This document shows positions 34,296-40,707 of a DNA stretch of 40,707 nt, piece by piece. This DNA comes from a virus. The notes beneath the pieces were generated by a model that was not told the origin of the DNA, did no database searches, and saw nothing but the letters and a program-made list of their open reading frames with translations. Every line of letters begins with the position of its first letter. Within the stretch, counting starts at the first letter, position 1. The translations under genes and the position numbers were made by a program. Location: positions 1-40,707 of the IMG/VR virus record IMGVR_UViG_3300021197_000726. One strand, written 5' to 3'.

Positions 34296-34467
34296 CCTGA
34301 ACTGATTCTAAAATTAATTTAAGTTTCTTTATCAGGGTTTGAACATCTGCTTTTAGAGAGTCAAAGTCCTTGTCCACTAAATGTTCGTAGATTGAGTTGG
34401 AAGAGTCGTGAACATCATCCATTATAAAGTTGATGTTTTGGATTCTCTTATTCTCCAGAGATTTCAT
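34285..34467 (-). CDS. Small helical hypothetical protein
   Basis: The 60-residue product is acidic at first and then helical (LVDKDFDSLKADVQTLIKKL), probably a coiled coil. Its stop overlaps the metallophosphoesterase start by 11 bases, which suggests coupled translation. No known family is recognised. Confidence 0.55.
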   Translation of the reverse strand: MKSLENKRIQNINFIMDDVHDSSNSIYEHLVDKDFDSLKADVQTLIKKLKLILESVQDEL

Positions 34468-34477
34468 ACGTCATAAT

Positions 34478-34708
34478 TTAATCCATCGCTTGAATTAGCT
34501 TTGTACCTAATTCAGGATTTATTTGTTTTATGGCGTAATAAATTTTCCTAGAGTTACGTTTTACAATTTTTCTGTCAGTCTTAGTTGTTTCGATTCCCAT
34601 GTTGGTATACATATCTGCATCGAGTTCTAAAAGTCTGTCGATTTTTTTCTTTTTCGTGCAGGTAGTACATTCAACAATGTGAGGAATATTTTCAATACTA
34701 AATTCCAT
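34478..34708 (-). CDS. Small hypothetical protein with a CxxC motif
   Basis: The 76-residue protein has one C14-x2-C17 pair (VECTTCTKKKK) that could take part in metal binding if dimeric, a central part with ELDADMYTNMGIE, and a basic segment (DRKIVKRNSRKIYYAIK) that could touch nucleic acid. It lies downstream of the DnaA-like gene with an AT-rich 39-base gap. A regulatory role is possible but not shown. Confidence 0.55.
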   Translation of the reverse strand: MEFSIENIPHIVECTTCTKKKKIDRLLELDADMYTNMGIETTKTDRKIVKRNSRKIYYAIKQINPELGTKLIQAMD

Positions 34709-34747
34709 AACATAAATATTTGGTTTTATAAAGTTATGAAAAATATT

Positions 34748-35263
34748 TTATATATTATTGGTTTCTAGTTCATTAAATATTCTATAGGTCTTTGGAGCAT
34801 TCTTTTTAAGCTTATGTAATAAAAATCTATACCTTCCTCTGAGGGCTCGGTACTTAGATTCCATCTCCTCACATTTCTTTTTATGTAACACTTCTTGTTC
34901 TATTATTTTTTCTTTTATATCTTCATACGCCACCTCGTACATTTCTTTTTCAGTCTTTGTTCTGCCAAAAGCTTCGGGGTTCATCTCTATTAAGAAGTCT
35001 GTTTTTTTCTCTATTGATTCATAGATGCTTTTAAGATTAGTATCGTAAAGCATCCAATCTTTAAAATTCTTTATAGAGTGTATTACTGTAGCGTGGTTCT
35101 TGTCTAGTGTTTTAGAAATGCTTTGAAGACTCATTCTTCCCTTGTCCCTAAGAAGCATATAGTATACAGCTCTCGCCTCCACATATTTTCTTCTTCTAGT
35201 TTTTCTTATTAATTGTAAATTAAATTCTTTTTCTACTAAATTTTTAATTAATTCTACACACAT
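34748..35263 (-). CDS. Stand-alone DnaA domain IV-like protein with coiled coil
   Basis: Residues 1-75 match the DNA-binding domain IV of the replication initiator DnaA: YVEARAVYYMLL corresponds to the basic/helical part and NHATVIHSI (56-64) to the DnaA signature usually reading DHTTVxHA. No AAA+ domain is present. Residues about 110-160 form a charged coiled coil (DIKEKIIEQEVLHKKKCEEM). It could bind DnaA-box-like sites in the phage or host origin, acting as initiator, competitor or repressor (inference). It is embedded in the replication gene block, with a one-base gap to its upstream neighbour. Confidence 0.75.
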   Translation of the reverse strand: MCVELIKNLVEKEFNLQLIRKTRRRKYVEARAVYYMLLRDKGRMSLQSISKTLDKNHATVIHSIKNFKDWMLYDTNLKSIYESIEKKTDFLIEMNPEAFGRTKTEKEMYEVAYEDIKEKIIEQEVLHKKKCEEMESKYRALRGRYRFLLHKLKKNAPKTYRIFNELETNNI

Positions 35264-35264
35264 T

Positions 35265-35576
35265 TTATATGATTTTATTTAAGTTATATAAGTCTAGGTA
35301 TTCATCAGATGATATTTTAATCAACTGAAAAAAATATGGGGCATCTAATTCTTCATAGATGTACCTCATGGCAAAAAACAGGGGCTTATTTCCTTTTAGT
35401 ACACCGCCTATAATTTGTGAGCGGTGGTTTTTTCTTTCTAATAAGGGAATACATTTCTGAATTTGTTGTATCATTCGAGTGGCATTTACTAGTGATAGAG
35501 AATCTATCGTTTCAATAACTGCTTCATCTAACTCATAAAACCTGTCAGCCTCTGTATACTTCTGTAATAAATCCAT
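35265..35576 (-). CDS. Small helical hypothetical protein
   Basis: The 103-residue, probably all-helical protein (DRFYELDEAVIETIDSLSLV; ATRMIQQIQKCIPLLERK) has no recognised motif. Its start overlaps the VRR-NUC gene by 32 bases, and the DnaA-like gene follows after one base, so it is co-expressed with both. Function unknown. Confidence 0.55.
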   Translation of the reverse strand: MDLLQKYTEADRFYELDEAVIETIDSLSLVNATRMIQQIQKCIPLLERKNHRSQIIGGVLKGNKPLFFAMRYIYEELDAPYFFQLIKISSDEYLDLYNLNKII

Positions 35577-35784
35577 GTTCTTTTAATTCTTTTAATCGGT
35601 ACTCTTGTAAAGGAGAGACCTTACCCTTTTTTGTTTTTACTTCACTAAAGATTACATTACAGTTAGGCGGTATCCCAATTAAGTCTGGTATACCATTCTT
35701 ATTTGTCTTAATTAATTTAAGAACATAGTAGCCATCTGCTTCCAGTTCTTTTATTCTTTTTGACTGAATCTGTTGCTCAGTCAT
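35545..35784 (-). CDS. VRR-NUC domain nuclease
   Basis: The 79-residue protein is a minimal VRR-NUC domain: an N-terminal helix, GIPDLIGI with D34, FSEVK with E48 and K50, and GKVSPLQEYRLKEL with Q60. This arrangement is seen in many phage-encoded small nucleases and in the FAN1 family, which cut branched or flap DNA. It probably resolves replication or recombination intermediates. It overlaps the upstream nuclease gene by four bases (ATGA). Confidence 0.85.
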   Translation of the reverse strand: MTEQQIQSKRIKELEADGYYVLKLIKTNKNGIPDLIGIPPNCNVIFSEVKTKKGKVSPLQEYRLKELKEHGFITEVYRG

Positions 35785-36161
35785 AATTCAATTTTAAAAT
35801 TCCTTAATATTTCTTCAACTTTATTTTTTACAGAGCCGCTTCTATCATACCAATTCCCTTGATAATAAAGTTTATAAACCTCACACTTGTCTAAAGGAAT
35901 GTCTGTGGTTTCATCATCGTGCTCATGATGAGCAAAGATAATAAAAGATTTGCCAGTGTGCCAACTATCACAAAGCCTCTCTAATAATAGTTTTTGTCCC
36001 AAAGCCATGTCTGAGCCTTTGCGTTTTACTTCGCCAAGTATCAAAACTTCGTTCTTAAATTCTAAAACAAAATCAATGTCAGTAGGGTGTATTTTTCCCC
36101 ACTCTACACCCTCAAAATCTACACCTTGTTTTGCTTGATTACTATTTCTTATGAGTCCCAT
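35781..36161 (-). CDS. PD-(D/E)XK nuclease, HTH-free short type
   Basis: The 126-residue protein has GVDFEGVEWGKIHPTDIDFV with D28/D30, the strand LILGEVKRKG with E44 and K46, and GQKLLLERL with Q56: a clear PD-(D/E)XK core. It resembles short phage endonuclease-like proteins annotated as hypothetical in many Bacteroidetes phages. With the VRR-NUC next to it and a third nuclease-like gene at 33199, it forms a nuclease-rich operon. It may process replication intermediates or degrade host DNA. It begins two bases after the SF2 helicase gene. Confidence 0.65.
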   Translation of the reverse strand: MGLIRNSNQAKQGVDFEGVEWGKIHPTDIDFVLEFKNEVLILGEVKRKGSDMALGQKLLLERLCDSWHTGKSFIIFAHHEHDDETTDIPLDKCEVYKLYYQGNWYDRSGSVKNKVEEILRNFKIEL

Positions 36162-36163
36162 GA

Positions 36164-37399
36164 TTATAAATTTAATAAATCTTTTCTAAAATGTGATAGG
36201 GTATAATCTTTTTTATCCGTTACTGCTTTGTATATTTTCTTTTCTATACCACCTCTACTAAATATCCAGTACACATCATTCTCTAATCTTTCTTTAGTTG
36301 TCATCCTGTCTTTGCTCTGCCAGTAACTGGTTGCACTAAAAGCAATGTTGTAATACACTAAACAGTCTGCTTGTTTTAAGCTTATTCCTTCTCTTCCACT
36401 TACAATTTGAAGAGCTATGCTTTTACTGGTCTCTTCAAACTCACTAAGCTCTGTGGTCAGCTCATCTCCATAGACCTCCTTTAGAGCCTTCAGCTCGGCT
36501 TTAAACACATAAAAGATACCTACCTTCGTGTTTTTAAATTTAGAGCGTATAAACTTAGCTTTTGAGTAGTCAAGTATGTCTGAGTTTCCGCTCTCAAATT
36601 TTATAGTTCCTGAATAAAGCTGATGAAGTTTCATCATAAGCTTTACTGGAGTGTCTGCCAGTATAACCTCCCTCTTTCCTTCAATGACTAATTTCTTTTT
36701 TAACTCGCTGGCTAATTCATAAGTAGTCTTTTCCATCTCTACCTCTAGTACTTTTTCAGTAGTCTTTACCTTAAACCCTGCCTCTTTTTGTGAGTACGCA
36801 ATAGTATATGGCTTCATCGCATCCATAATAGTTGGAAGACCATGAGAGTAATCTCTTATCTGCATTCCGTTGATGGGTTTGATTTTTATGTCTATATACT
36901 TGTGAGCAAACTTATAGAAATTGGTATACTCTTTAAATGGGTTGTTGGGAATGCCATATACTTGATGATACATCTGACTGTATGATTCAGGAGTTGGCGT
37001 ACCAGACATTAGTATAACATTTGCTTTGCTTTTTATTATACGCATCTTTACATCTCTAGCACGCTTACTGGGCTTTTGTAGCTTACCCATTGAATGTGCC
37101 TCATCTACAATTATTAAATCCCAATCTAAATCATAAGACACCTTGTGCAGGCTTTCATAATTTATAGTATGTAAAAAATAAGTTGGTCTTAACATATCAT
37201 AGTCCCTGTCAATAGATGATATGGCTTTCTTTTTGGTAATAAACAAAACCTTCTGTGCTTTAAGTTCTATTCCAATAGATAGAGCCGTAAGGGTTTTTCC
37301 TGTACGCACCTCCATTGCTAAGTAAACAAAACCATTCTGCTTTATTACCTCAGTCGCCTTGTTTACTATACGCTCTTGATAGTCTCTTAGTTGTATCAT
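36164..37399 (-). CDS. SF2 DEAD/SNF2-type helicase
   Basis: The 411-residue protein has the superfamily 2 motifs: QLRDYQ (Q-like), Walker A VRTGKT (31-36), DEAH (99-102), SGTPTP (132-137), and C-terminal VSGREGISL and QSKDRMTTKER (motifs V and VI). The motif VI arginines and the layout suit the SNF2/DEAD-like phage helicases used in replication, recombination or chromatin-like remodelling of bound proteins. The ATG is preceded by the AT-rich AAATTTT leader. It sits between the primase-helicase and the nuclease genes. Confidence 0.88.
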   Translation of the reverse strand: MIQLRDYQERIVNKATEVIKQNGFVYLAMEVRTGKTLTALSIGIELKAQKVLFITKKKAISSIDRDYDMLRPTYFLHTINYESLHKVSYDLDWDLIIVDEAHSMGKLQKPSKRARDVKMRIIKSKANVILMSGTPTPESYSQMYHQVYGIPNNPFKEYTNFYKFAHKYIDIKIKPINGMQIRDYSHGLPTIMDAMKPYTIAYSQKEAGFKVKTTEKVLEVEMEKTTYELASELKKKLVIEGKREVILADTPVKLMMKLHQLYSGTIKFESGNSDILDYSKAKFIRSKFKNTKVGIFYVFKAELKALKEVYGDELTTELSEFEETSKSIALQIVSGREGISLKQADCLVYYNIAFSATSYWQSKDRMTTKERLENDVYWIFSRGGIEKKIYKAVTDKKDYTLSHFRKDLLNL

Positions 37400-37589
37400 A
37401 AAATTTAATTTTTGCTCTTAATGTTGTAATCTTAACTACTTTGTCCCACTCTTTTTTAGATTTAAAATGCCTAAACATATCCATAAGGACCTCATCATTT
37501 AAATCTGCATTAGGGTTGTGCATAAAATAAGTATTGCTAAAGTCTTTCAGCAAAACATCATTAAATATTATGTCGTAGGAGTTACGCAT
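37350..37589 (-). CDS. Small hypothetical protein
   Basis: I use ATG 37589 (79 residues). A TTG at 37613 overlaps the primase-helicase stop (TTGA) and would add eight residues. The protein is helical and charged, with a basic C-terminal half (RHFKSKKEWDKVVKITTLRA). Its end overlaps the SF2 helicase start by 50 bases. No family recognised; a helicase or primase accessory role would be a guess. Confidence 0.5.
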   Translation of the reverse strand: MRNSYDIIFNDVLLKDFSNTYFMHNPNADLNDEVLMDMFRHFKSKKEWDKVVKITTLRAKIKFYDTTKRLSRAYSKQGD

Positions 37590-37609
37590 CGCTATGTCTA
37601 TATAAAATT

Positions 37610-40027
37610 TCAAAACTCAATAGATTGCTGAGGAACAATTTCCTCAATAGGTTTTAAAATTATCCACTTGCCCGATGCATCTCTTCCGTGTTTAGGGTTT
37701 ACTCCATCTTTAAATAAACAGTAAGATATAAGCCATCTATAAAAACGAGTCCTTGAAATAGAATACTTTGCCCTTGGAGCGTAGTCTGGGTATTCAATCA
37801 CAAACTCCTCGTACAAGGTCTGCATACTAACCCTACCTCCATCAACAAAGTTTCTGTTGGGCACTGCACCATCTATAAGACCACACCACTCTATAAAATC
37901 ATGGCAAGTCTCTGCTGATAACTGTCTTACTTTTAAATTAACAAACTTACTTTTTATAAGTCCTTTGTTTAAAAACAGTTGCAAGCAGTCTATCATGTAG
38001 TTATCAAACTGAGACCACTCTTCAGTATCCCAATCAGTAAAAAACATTTTACCAAACTCATCGTGAGGAACGAATTTTTCGTGATAGTGTTGGTGTAATT
38101 CGAGTTCCCACTTTCTTCTAGCAAATGAATTACCTGCACCCTTGATAGCATAGTTGGTTGTTATTATAATTTTGGGAGACTTCTCAAATGGAATTGTAAT
38201 CGCATCTTTGTTTTTCTTTTCTAAAGTTAGCCCCTCTGTTATGACACTAAATAGTTTTTCAAAATCAAAGTATTTTTTTACATCATCAAAAGCTATTATC
38301 TGTGTGTCTGCTGACACTAACTGATATGCGAAAGCACGCTCAAAGGTAAAGTCTTTTCCGTTGATAGTAATTAACTTTTTCATATGCCCTAATGCATTTT
38401 TAAATACACCTTTGCCCGTTCCCCCTTCAGGGTTGTCTGATATTATCTCATCATTTAAAATTACGGCAGGGCAGTAGGACATATTCTTATGACCATGCAA
38501 CAAGAATCCAATAGTTGACTCCATCGATGTGGTTCTACTACTGTCCTTGTAACAAATATTATTTATAAATGTTTTGTAATCTGATTTGTCTACCCTCTCT
38601 CTTTTAAAATTCCTGTCTATAATTCTGTCTTTCCAAACGTAGCCTCCCAAATCTAGGTAGTCAATTGCCTTGACTTCTTTCTTGGTTACTCGTACTGCAC
38701 AGTTGTTATAATACAAGTAACTTGCAAATGGACTGTCCTCTATAAAAAGAATATCAATCGTTCCCAGCAGGGTAAGAAACTCTTCTCTGAAGAATCTTGT
38801 TTGGTCTGCAAAGTAGTTGTATACGCTGATGTCATCAAAAGATTTAAGATGCTCGAGTATAAAGTCTTTTATTTCCTTCTCACTTGTATGGTCTATAAGG
38901 TTGTTAGTAACCTTAACAAAGATGTATGTCTTACTTCCTTCGGGACAGTACTTGTAAAACCCGTGGTCTTCTAAAAATTCTTTAAACACATAGTGTATAA
39001 TTTTTATTACACCCTTTTCGCTCTTGTTCCAAAACTTCATCTCCTTGTTCTCTTCATCTGCTCTTACAAGAACAGAATCGATAACCTCTTCCTCTATGTC
39101 TAGTCTTGTGAGTTGAGTTCGTATCTCTGATTTAGTTACACCTCTTTTTAGTTTTTGTTTTATCTCGGAGATAGCCTCATCATCCTCATAGTATTTACTA
39201 TTAAATTTAGATACGTTCTGATAAGCTGAAGTTATGGTCTGGTCTATCTCGGATAATGTAAAATCACTAGACTGATATTGATTACATATGTACTGTGCTA
39301 GGTTTTTATTAATGCCATAGTCATTAAACGCCATAGCTAACACATACACATTATGGTTTCTCTGCCCTTCTACCATTGGATGTTTCTTGTTCCACCACTT
39401 CACAAGTATGTCTACAATTTTGTTTTCATCTGTGATTGGAATGGTTGGTTGGTCTTTAGCTACAGACACTTCTCTGTACTCTGCCTCCTCTAAAGTTTCC
39501 CAAATGGTTGAGTTCTCGTTTACATATATTAGAGGGTCGTATGATTCATAACATACCCTGCTGATGTTTTTACTTGTCTTGTCAAAGTGATTGGAGTTGT
39601 AATACTTTTCTAAAGATTGAAAGTATTTGACATGGTTCTCTGCATCGTTTGGAATCTTAACAATAGTTTTAAGACCATTACCACTAGGAGATATGAAGCA
39701 AGCAAAAGTGTACTTGTCCTTCATCATTTTTTCCTTGTCTTGAATCATGTCCTTTTGTTTTGCATATCCATCAAAGTCTAGGCATATAAGTCCACTGTGT
39801 TCAAGCAGGGAGTTGTCAGCACGCTTTGAAAACTTCCCACTGAAGCAGATGCTAACTAATTTTTGTTTCAAAGAATTACGCTCTGATTTGTTTTTTTCTT
39901 TTCTGATTTGTGTTACAAGTTCTTTTGACTTGCCTTCCCTTATTCTGTCTAGCACTAGGGTTACATCTCTGTGATGTGGTGTCTGTGTATTAAGAATATC
40001 CTGGAAGATAGTGATGGTTCGTGTCAT
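37610..40027 (-). CDS. Primase-helicase (AEP-like + D5/SF3-like ATPase)
   Basis: The 805-residue protein joins two replicative activities. The N-terminal domain is of the BT4734/VirE-N kind related to archaeo-eukaryotic primases: LICLDFDG with D84/D86, SPSGNGLK (113-120) and SKNISRVCYESYDP (152-165). After a linker (about 200-440), the C-terminal AAA+/SF3-like ATPase has Walker A NPEGGTGKG (532-540), Walker B IIAFDDV (D581, D582) and sensor-type IIITTN. It would lay primers and unwind the phage genome. The start overlaps the preceding small membrane frame by ATGA. It opens the replication block visible here. Confidence 0.88.
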   Translation of the reverse strand: MTRTITIFQDILNTQTPHHRDVTLVLDRIREGKSKELVTQIRKEKNKSERNSLKQKLVSICFSGKFSKRADNSLLEHSGLICLDFDGYAKQKDMIQDKEKMMKDKYTFACFISPSGNGLKTIVKIPNDAENHVKYFQSLEKYYNSNHFDKTSKNISRVCYESYDPLIYVNENSTIWETLEEAEYREVSVAKDQPTIPITDENKIVDILVKWWNKKHPMVEGQRNHNVYVLAMAFNDYGINKNLAQYICNQYQSSDFTLSEIDQTITSAYQNVSKFNSKYYEDDEAISEIKQKLKRGVTKSEIRTQLTRLDIEEEVIDSVLVRADEENKEMKFWNKSEKGVIKIIHYVFKEFLEDHGFYKYCPEGSKTYIFVKVTNNLIDHTSEKEIKDFILEHLKSFDDISVYNYFADQTRFFREEFLTLLGTIDILFIEDSPFASYLYYNNCAVRVTKKEVKAIDYLDLGGYVWKDRIIDRNFKRERVDKSDYKTFINNICYKDSSRTTSMESTIGFLLHGHKNMSYCPAVILNDEIISDNPEGGTGKGVFKNALGHMKKLITINGKDFTFERAFAYQLVSADTQIIAFDDVKKYFDFEKLFSVITEGLTLEKKNKDAITIPFEKSPKIIITTNYAIKGAGNSFARRKWELELHQHYHEKFVPHDEFGKMFFTDWDTEEWSQFDNYMIDCLQLFLNKGLIKSKFVNLKVRQLSAETCHDFIEWCGLIDGAVPNRNFVDGGRVSMQTLYEEFVIEYPDYAPRAKYSISRTRFYRWLISYCLFKDGVNPKHGRDASGKWIILKPIEEIVPQQSIEF

Positions 40028-40167
40028 TGATGTGTCGTTTTTATGTTGATTGAAGCCTTAGTCAGTAAGGGATTGTTGAAAATGTTGATTATTTCTTTAT
40101 ATATATAGAATAATAAATAATTAATAATAAAATATATATATAGTATAGAGATAATTATTTTTAGCAT
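40024..40167 (-). CDS. Possible small membrane protein
   Basis: The 47-residue frame from ATG 40167 has one strongly hydrophobic stretch (IIISILYIYFIINYLLFYIY) and a polar tail; its stop overlaps the primase ATG (ATGA). A longer frame from 40212 would start inside a terminator and is less likely. The DNA is extremely AT-rich, and AT-rich DNA readily codes for I/Y/F/L runs, so it may be non-coding leader instead. Confidence 0.3.
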   Translation of the reverse strand: MLKIIISILYIYFIINYLLFYIYKEIINIFNNPLLTKASINIKTTHQ

Positions 40168-40176
40168 AACATTAGA
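40075..40176 (-). other. AT-rich tract upstream of primase gene (promoter or origin candidate)
   Basis: About 100 bases consist almost only of A and T with several TATATA runs, placed between a terminator and the primase-helicase start. Such tracts suit a promoter UP-region or a DNA-unwinding element of an origin. I find no TAnnTTTG on the minus strand here and no clear iterons. Confidence 0.4.
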
Positions 40177-40179
40177 GCC

Positions 40180-40206
40180 AAAAAAAGGGGAGTAGCGACC
40201 TCCCCT
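40180..40206 (-). terminator. Rho-independent terminator (minus strand)
   Basis: On the minus strand, GGGGAG and CTCCCC (positions 40205-40200 and 40192-40187) form a perfect stem, extended by one A-T pair, with a 7-base loop, followed by a T-run (40186-40180). It begins 17 bases after the stop of the gene at 40223-40480 and separates it from the primase unit. Confidence 0.9.
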
Positions 40207-40222
40207 GTTCAAGGGCTATAAA

Positions 40223-40480
40223 CTAAAATCCTAAATCATCCGTTACAGGTTGACTAGCTTGTTTAGTTTTAGGTTCAAATGTATCTAGTTCAGTGTAATA
40301 CTTTCCAGACTTAGCTACCTTAGTCTGGGTGTTTACCCATCCATTCTTTGCATTAGCTTGCAAGAATTTAGTAAACTCTTCTACCTTGTATGATTGGTTT
40401 ATAATCACAAAGTCGGGAGCGTTCTCGTTTCTTTTGCTGATTAATCCATCAGCAAATACTTTCTCTTTTTGTTCAGTCAT
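40223..40480 (-). CDS. Small SSB-like replication protein
   Basis: The 85-residue protein has a beta-rich middle (NAPDFVIINQSYKVEEFTKF; NGWVNTQTKVAKSGKYYTEL), a low-complexity linker (KTKQASQPV) and ends in DDLGF, which resembles the acidic tip of single-stranded DNA-binding proteins (DDxPF-like) that contacts partner proteins. It is much shorter than typical SSB (about 170 residues), and an OB fold is not certain. Its location before the primase-helicase supports a role in ssDNA binding. A terminator follows directly. The leader is AT-rich with TTTTTAAAATTT. Confidence 0.5.
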   Translation of the reverse strand: MTEQKEKVFADGLISKRNENAPDFVIINQSYKVEEFTKFLQANAKNGWVNTQTKVAKSGKYYTELDTFEPKTKQASQPVTDDLGF

Positions 40481-40497
40481 AATATAAATTTTAAAAA

Positions 40498-40707
40498 TTA
40501 AATAGGCGTGTTTATAATATAGTTATCTATATTATCTTGTGAGTCAGGAGCAAACCACTTCTCGTAGGATGCTACTGCTTGTCCGACCTTCTCTTCAGCA
40601 AGACCCATAGAGTTCTCGCTGACAGGAAATATTCCTAGGTCGTAATATCTGTTTCCGTGTCTATCATACTTCTTGGTCTTGCCTGTTACTAAAAATATTA
40701 CAGGCTT
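40498..40707 (-). CDS. Hypothetical protein, C-terminal part (runs off window)
   Basis: An open frame on the minus strand covers the window's right edge to TAA at 40498-40500, giving the last 69 residues. It reads VIFLVTGKTKKYDRHGNRYY and later EEKVGQAVASYEKWFAPDSQ. No family is recognised from this piece; it probably belongs to the replication block because it ends 17 bases before the SSB-like gene. Confidence 0.6.
   Translation of the reverse strand, partial: KPVIFLVTGKTKKYDRHGNRYYDLGIFPVSENSMGLAEEKVGQAVASYEKWFAPDSQDNIDNYIINTPI

Noticed and set aside
35933-35940. Minus-strand TATCTTTG inside the nuclease gene as promoter for the VRR-NUC gene
   Set aside because: It matches the -7 consensus, but such strings are expected by chance within AT-rich genes and the operon is already closely overlapping.
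1-40707. Prophage or temperate lifestyle
   Set aside because: No integrase, CI-like repressor, attachment site or bacterial flanking gene is seen; the window alone cannot exclude them elsewhere in the genome.

Overview
The window is a stretch of a tailed, podovirus-like bacteriophage genome. The host is most likely a member of the Bacteroidetes (Flavobacteriia-like). The evidence is AT-rich DNA, AT-rich leaders without Shine-Dalgarno sequences, and matches to the Bacteroidetes -7 promoter element TAnnTTTG in nearly every sizeable plus-strand gap. Protein types also fit: a BT4734/VirE-N-like primase domain and a long tail stabilization protein of the kind found in crAss-like and flavobacterial podoviruses. 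I see no integrase, tRNA, CRISPR array or insertion sequence. Both ends cut a gene, so the genome continues on both sides, and no DNA polymerase is in view.

Plus strand, 1-33139, late genes in assembly order: a lysis pair (M15 peptidase, holin-like protein); small genes including a GroES-like protein and an unusual 46-residue C2H2 zinc-finger protein; terminase small and large subunits; portal; scaffold-like protein; major capsid protein followed by a terminator; connector/tail proteins; a 1740-residue tail stabilization protein ending in adhesin-like domains; a Pro-rich fibre; a four-gene modification cassette; a second fibre-like tail protein; a GNAT-like acetyltransferase; and three presumed ejection proteins, the last 2126 residues long.

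Minus strand, 40707-33129, replication and early genes: a small protein with an SSB-like acidic tip, an AEP-type primase fused to a D5/SF3-like helicase, an SF2/SNF2-like helicase, three different PD-(D/E)XK nuclease-like proteins (one VRR-NUC), a stand-alone DnaA domain IV protein, a metallophosphoesterase and several small unknown genes. The two blocks converge near 33.13-33.21 kb.

The most striking part is 16.9-22.3 kb. Tail/fibre proteins there carry long runs of Ala-Pro, Ser-Pro, Thr-Pro and Val-Pro, like plant arabinogalactan-protein glycomodules. Between them lie four overlapping genes: a prolyl-4-hydroxylase-like Fe(II)/2-oxoglutarate oxygenase, an O-fucosyltransferase-like glycosyltransferase, a NodU/TobZ-type carbamoyltransferase and a second Fe(II)/2-oxoglutarate oxygenase. 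I infer a phage system that hydroxylates, glycosylates and carbamoylates its own fibres (or host surface glycans). The enzyme families are well supported; the shared pathway and its substrate are hypotheses.
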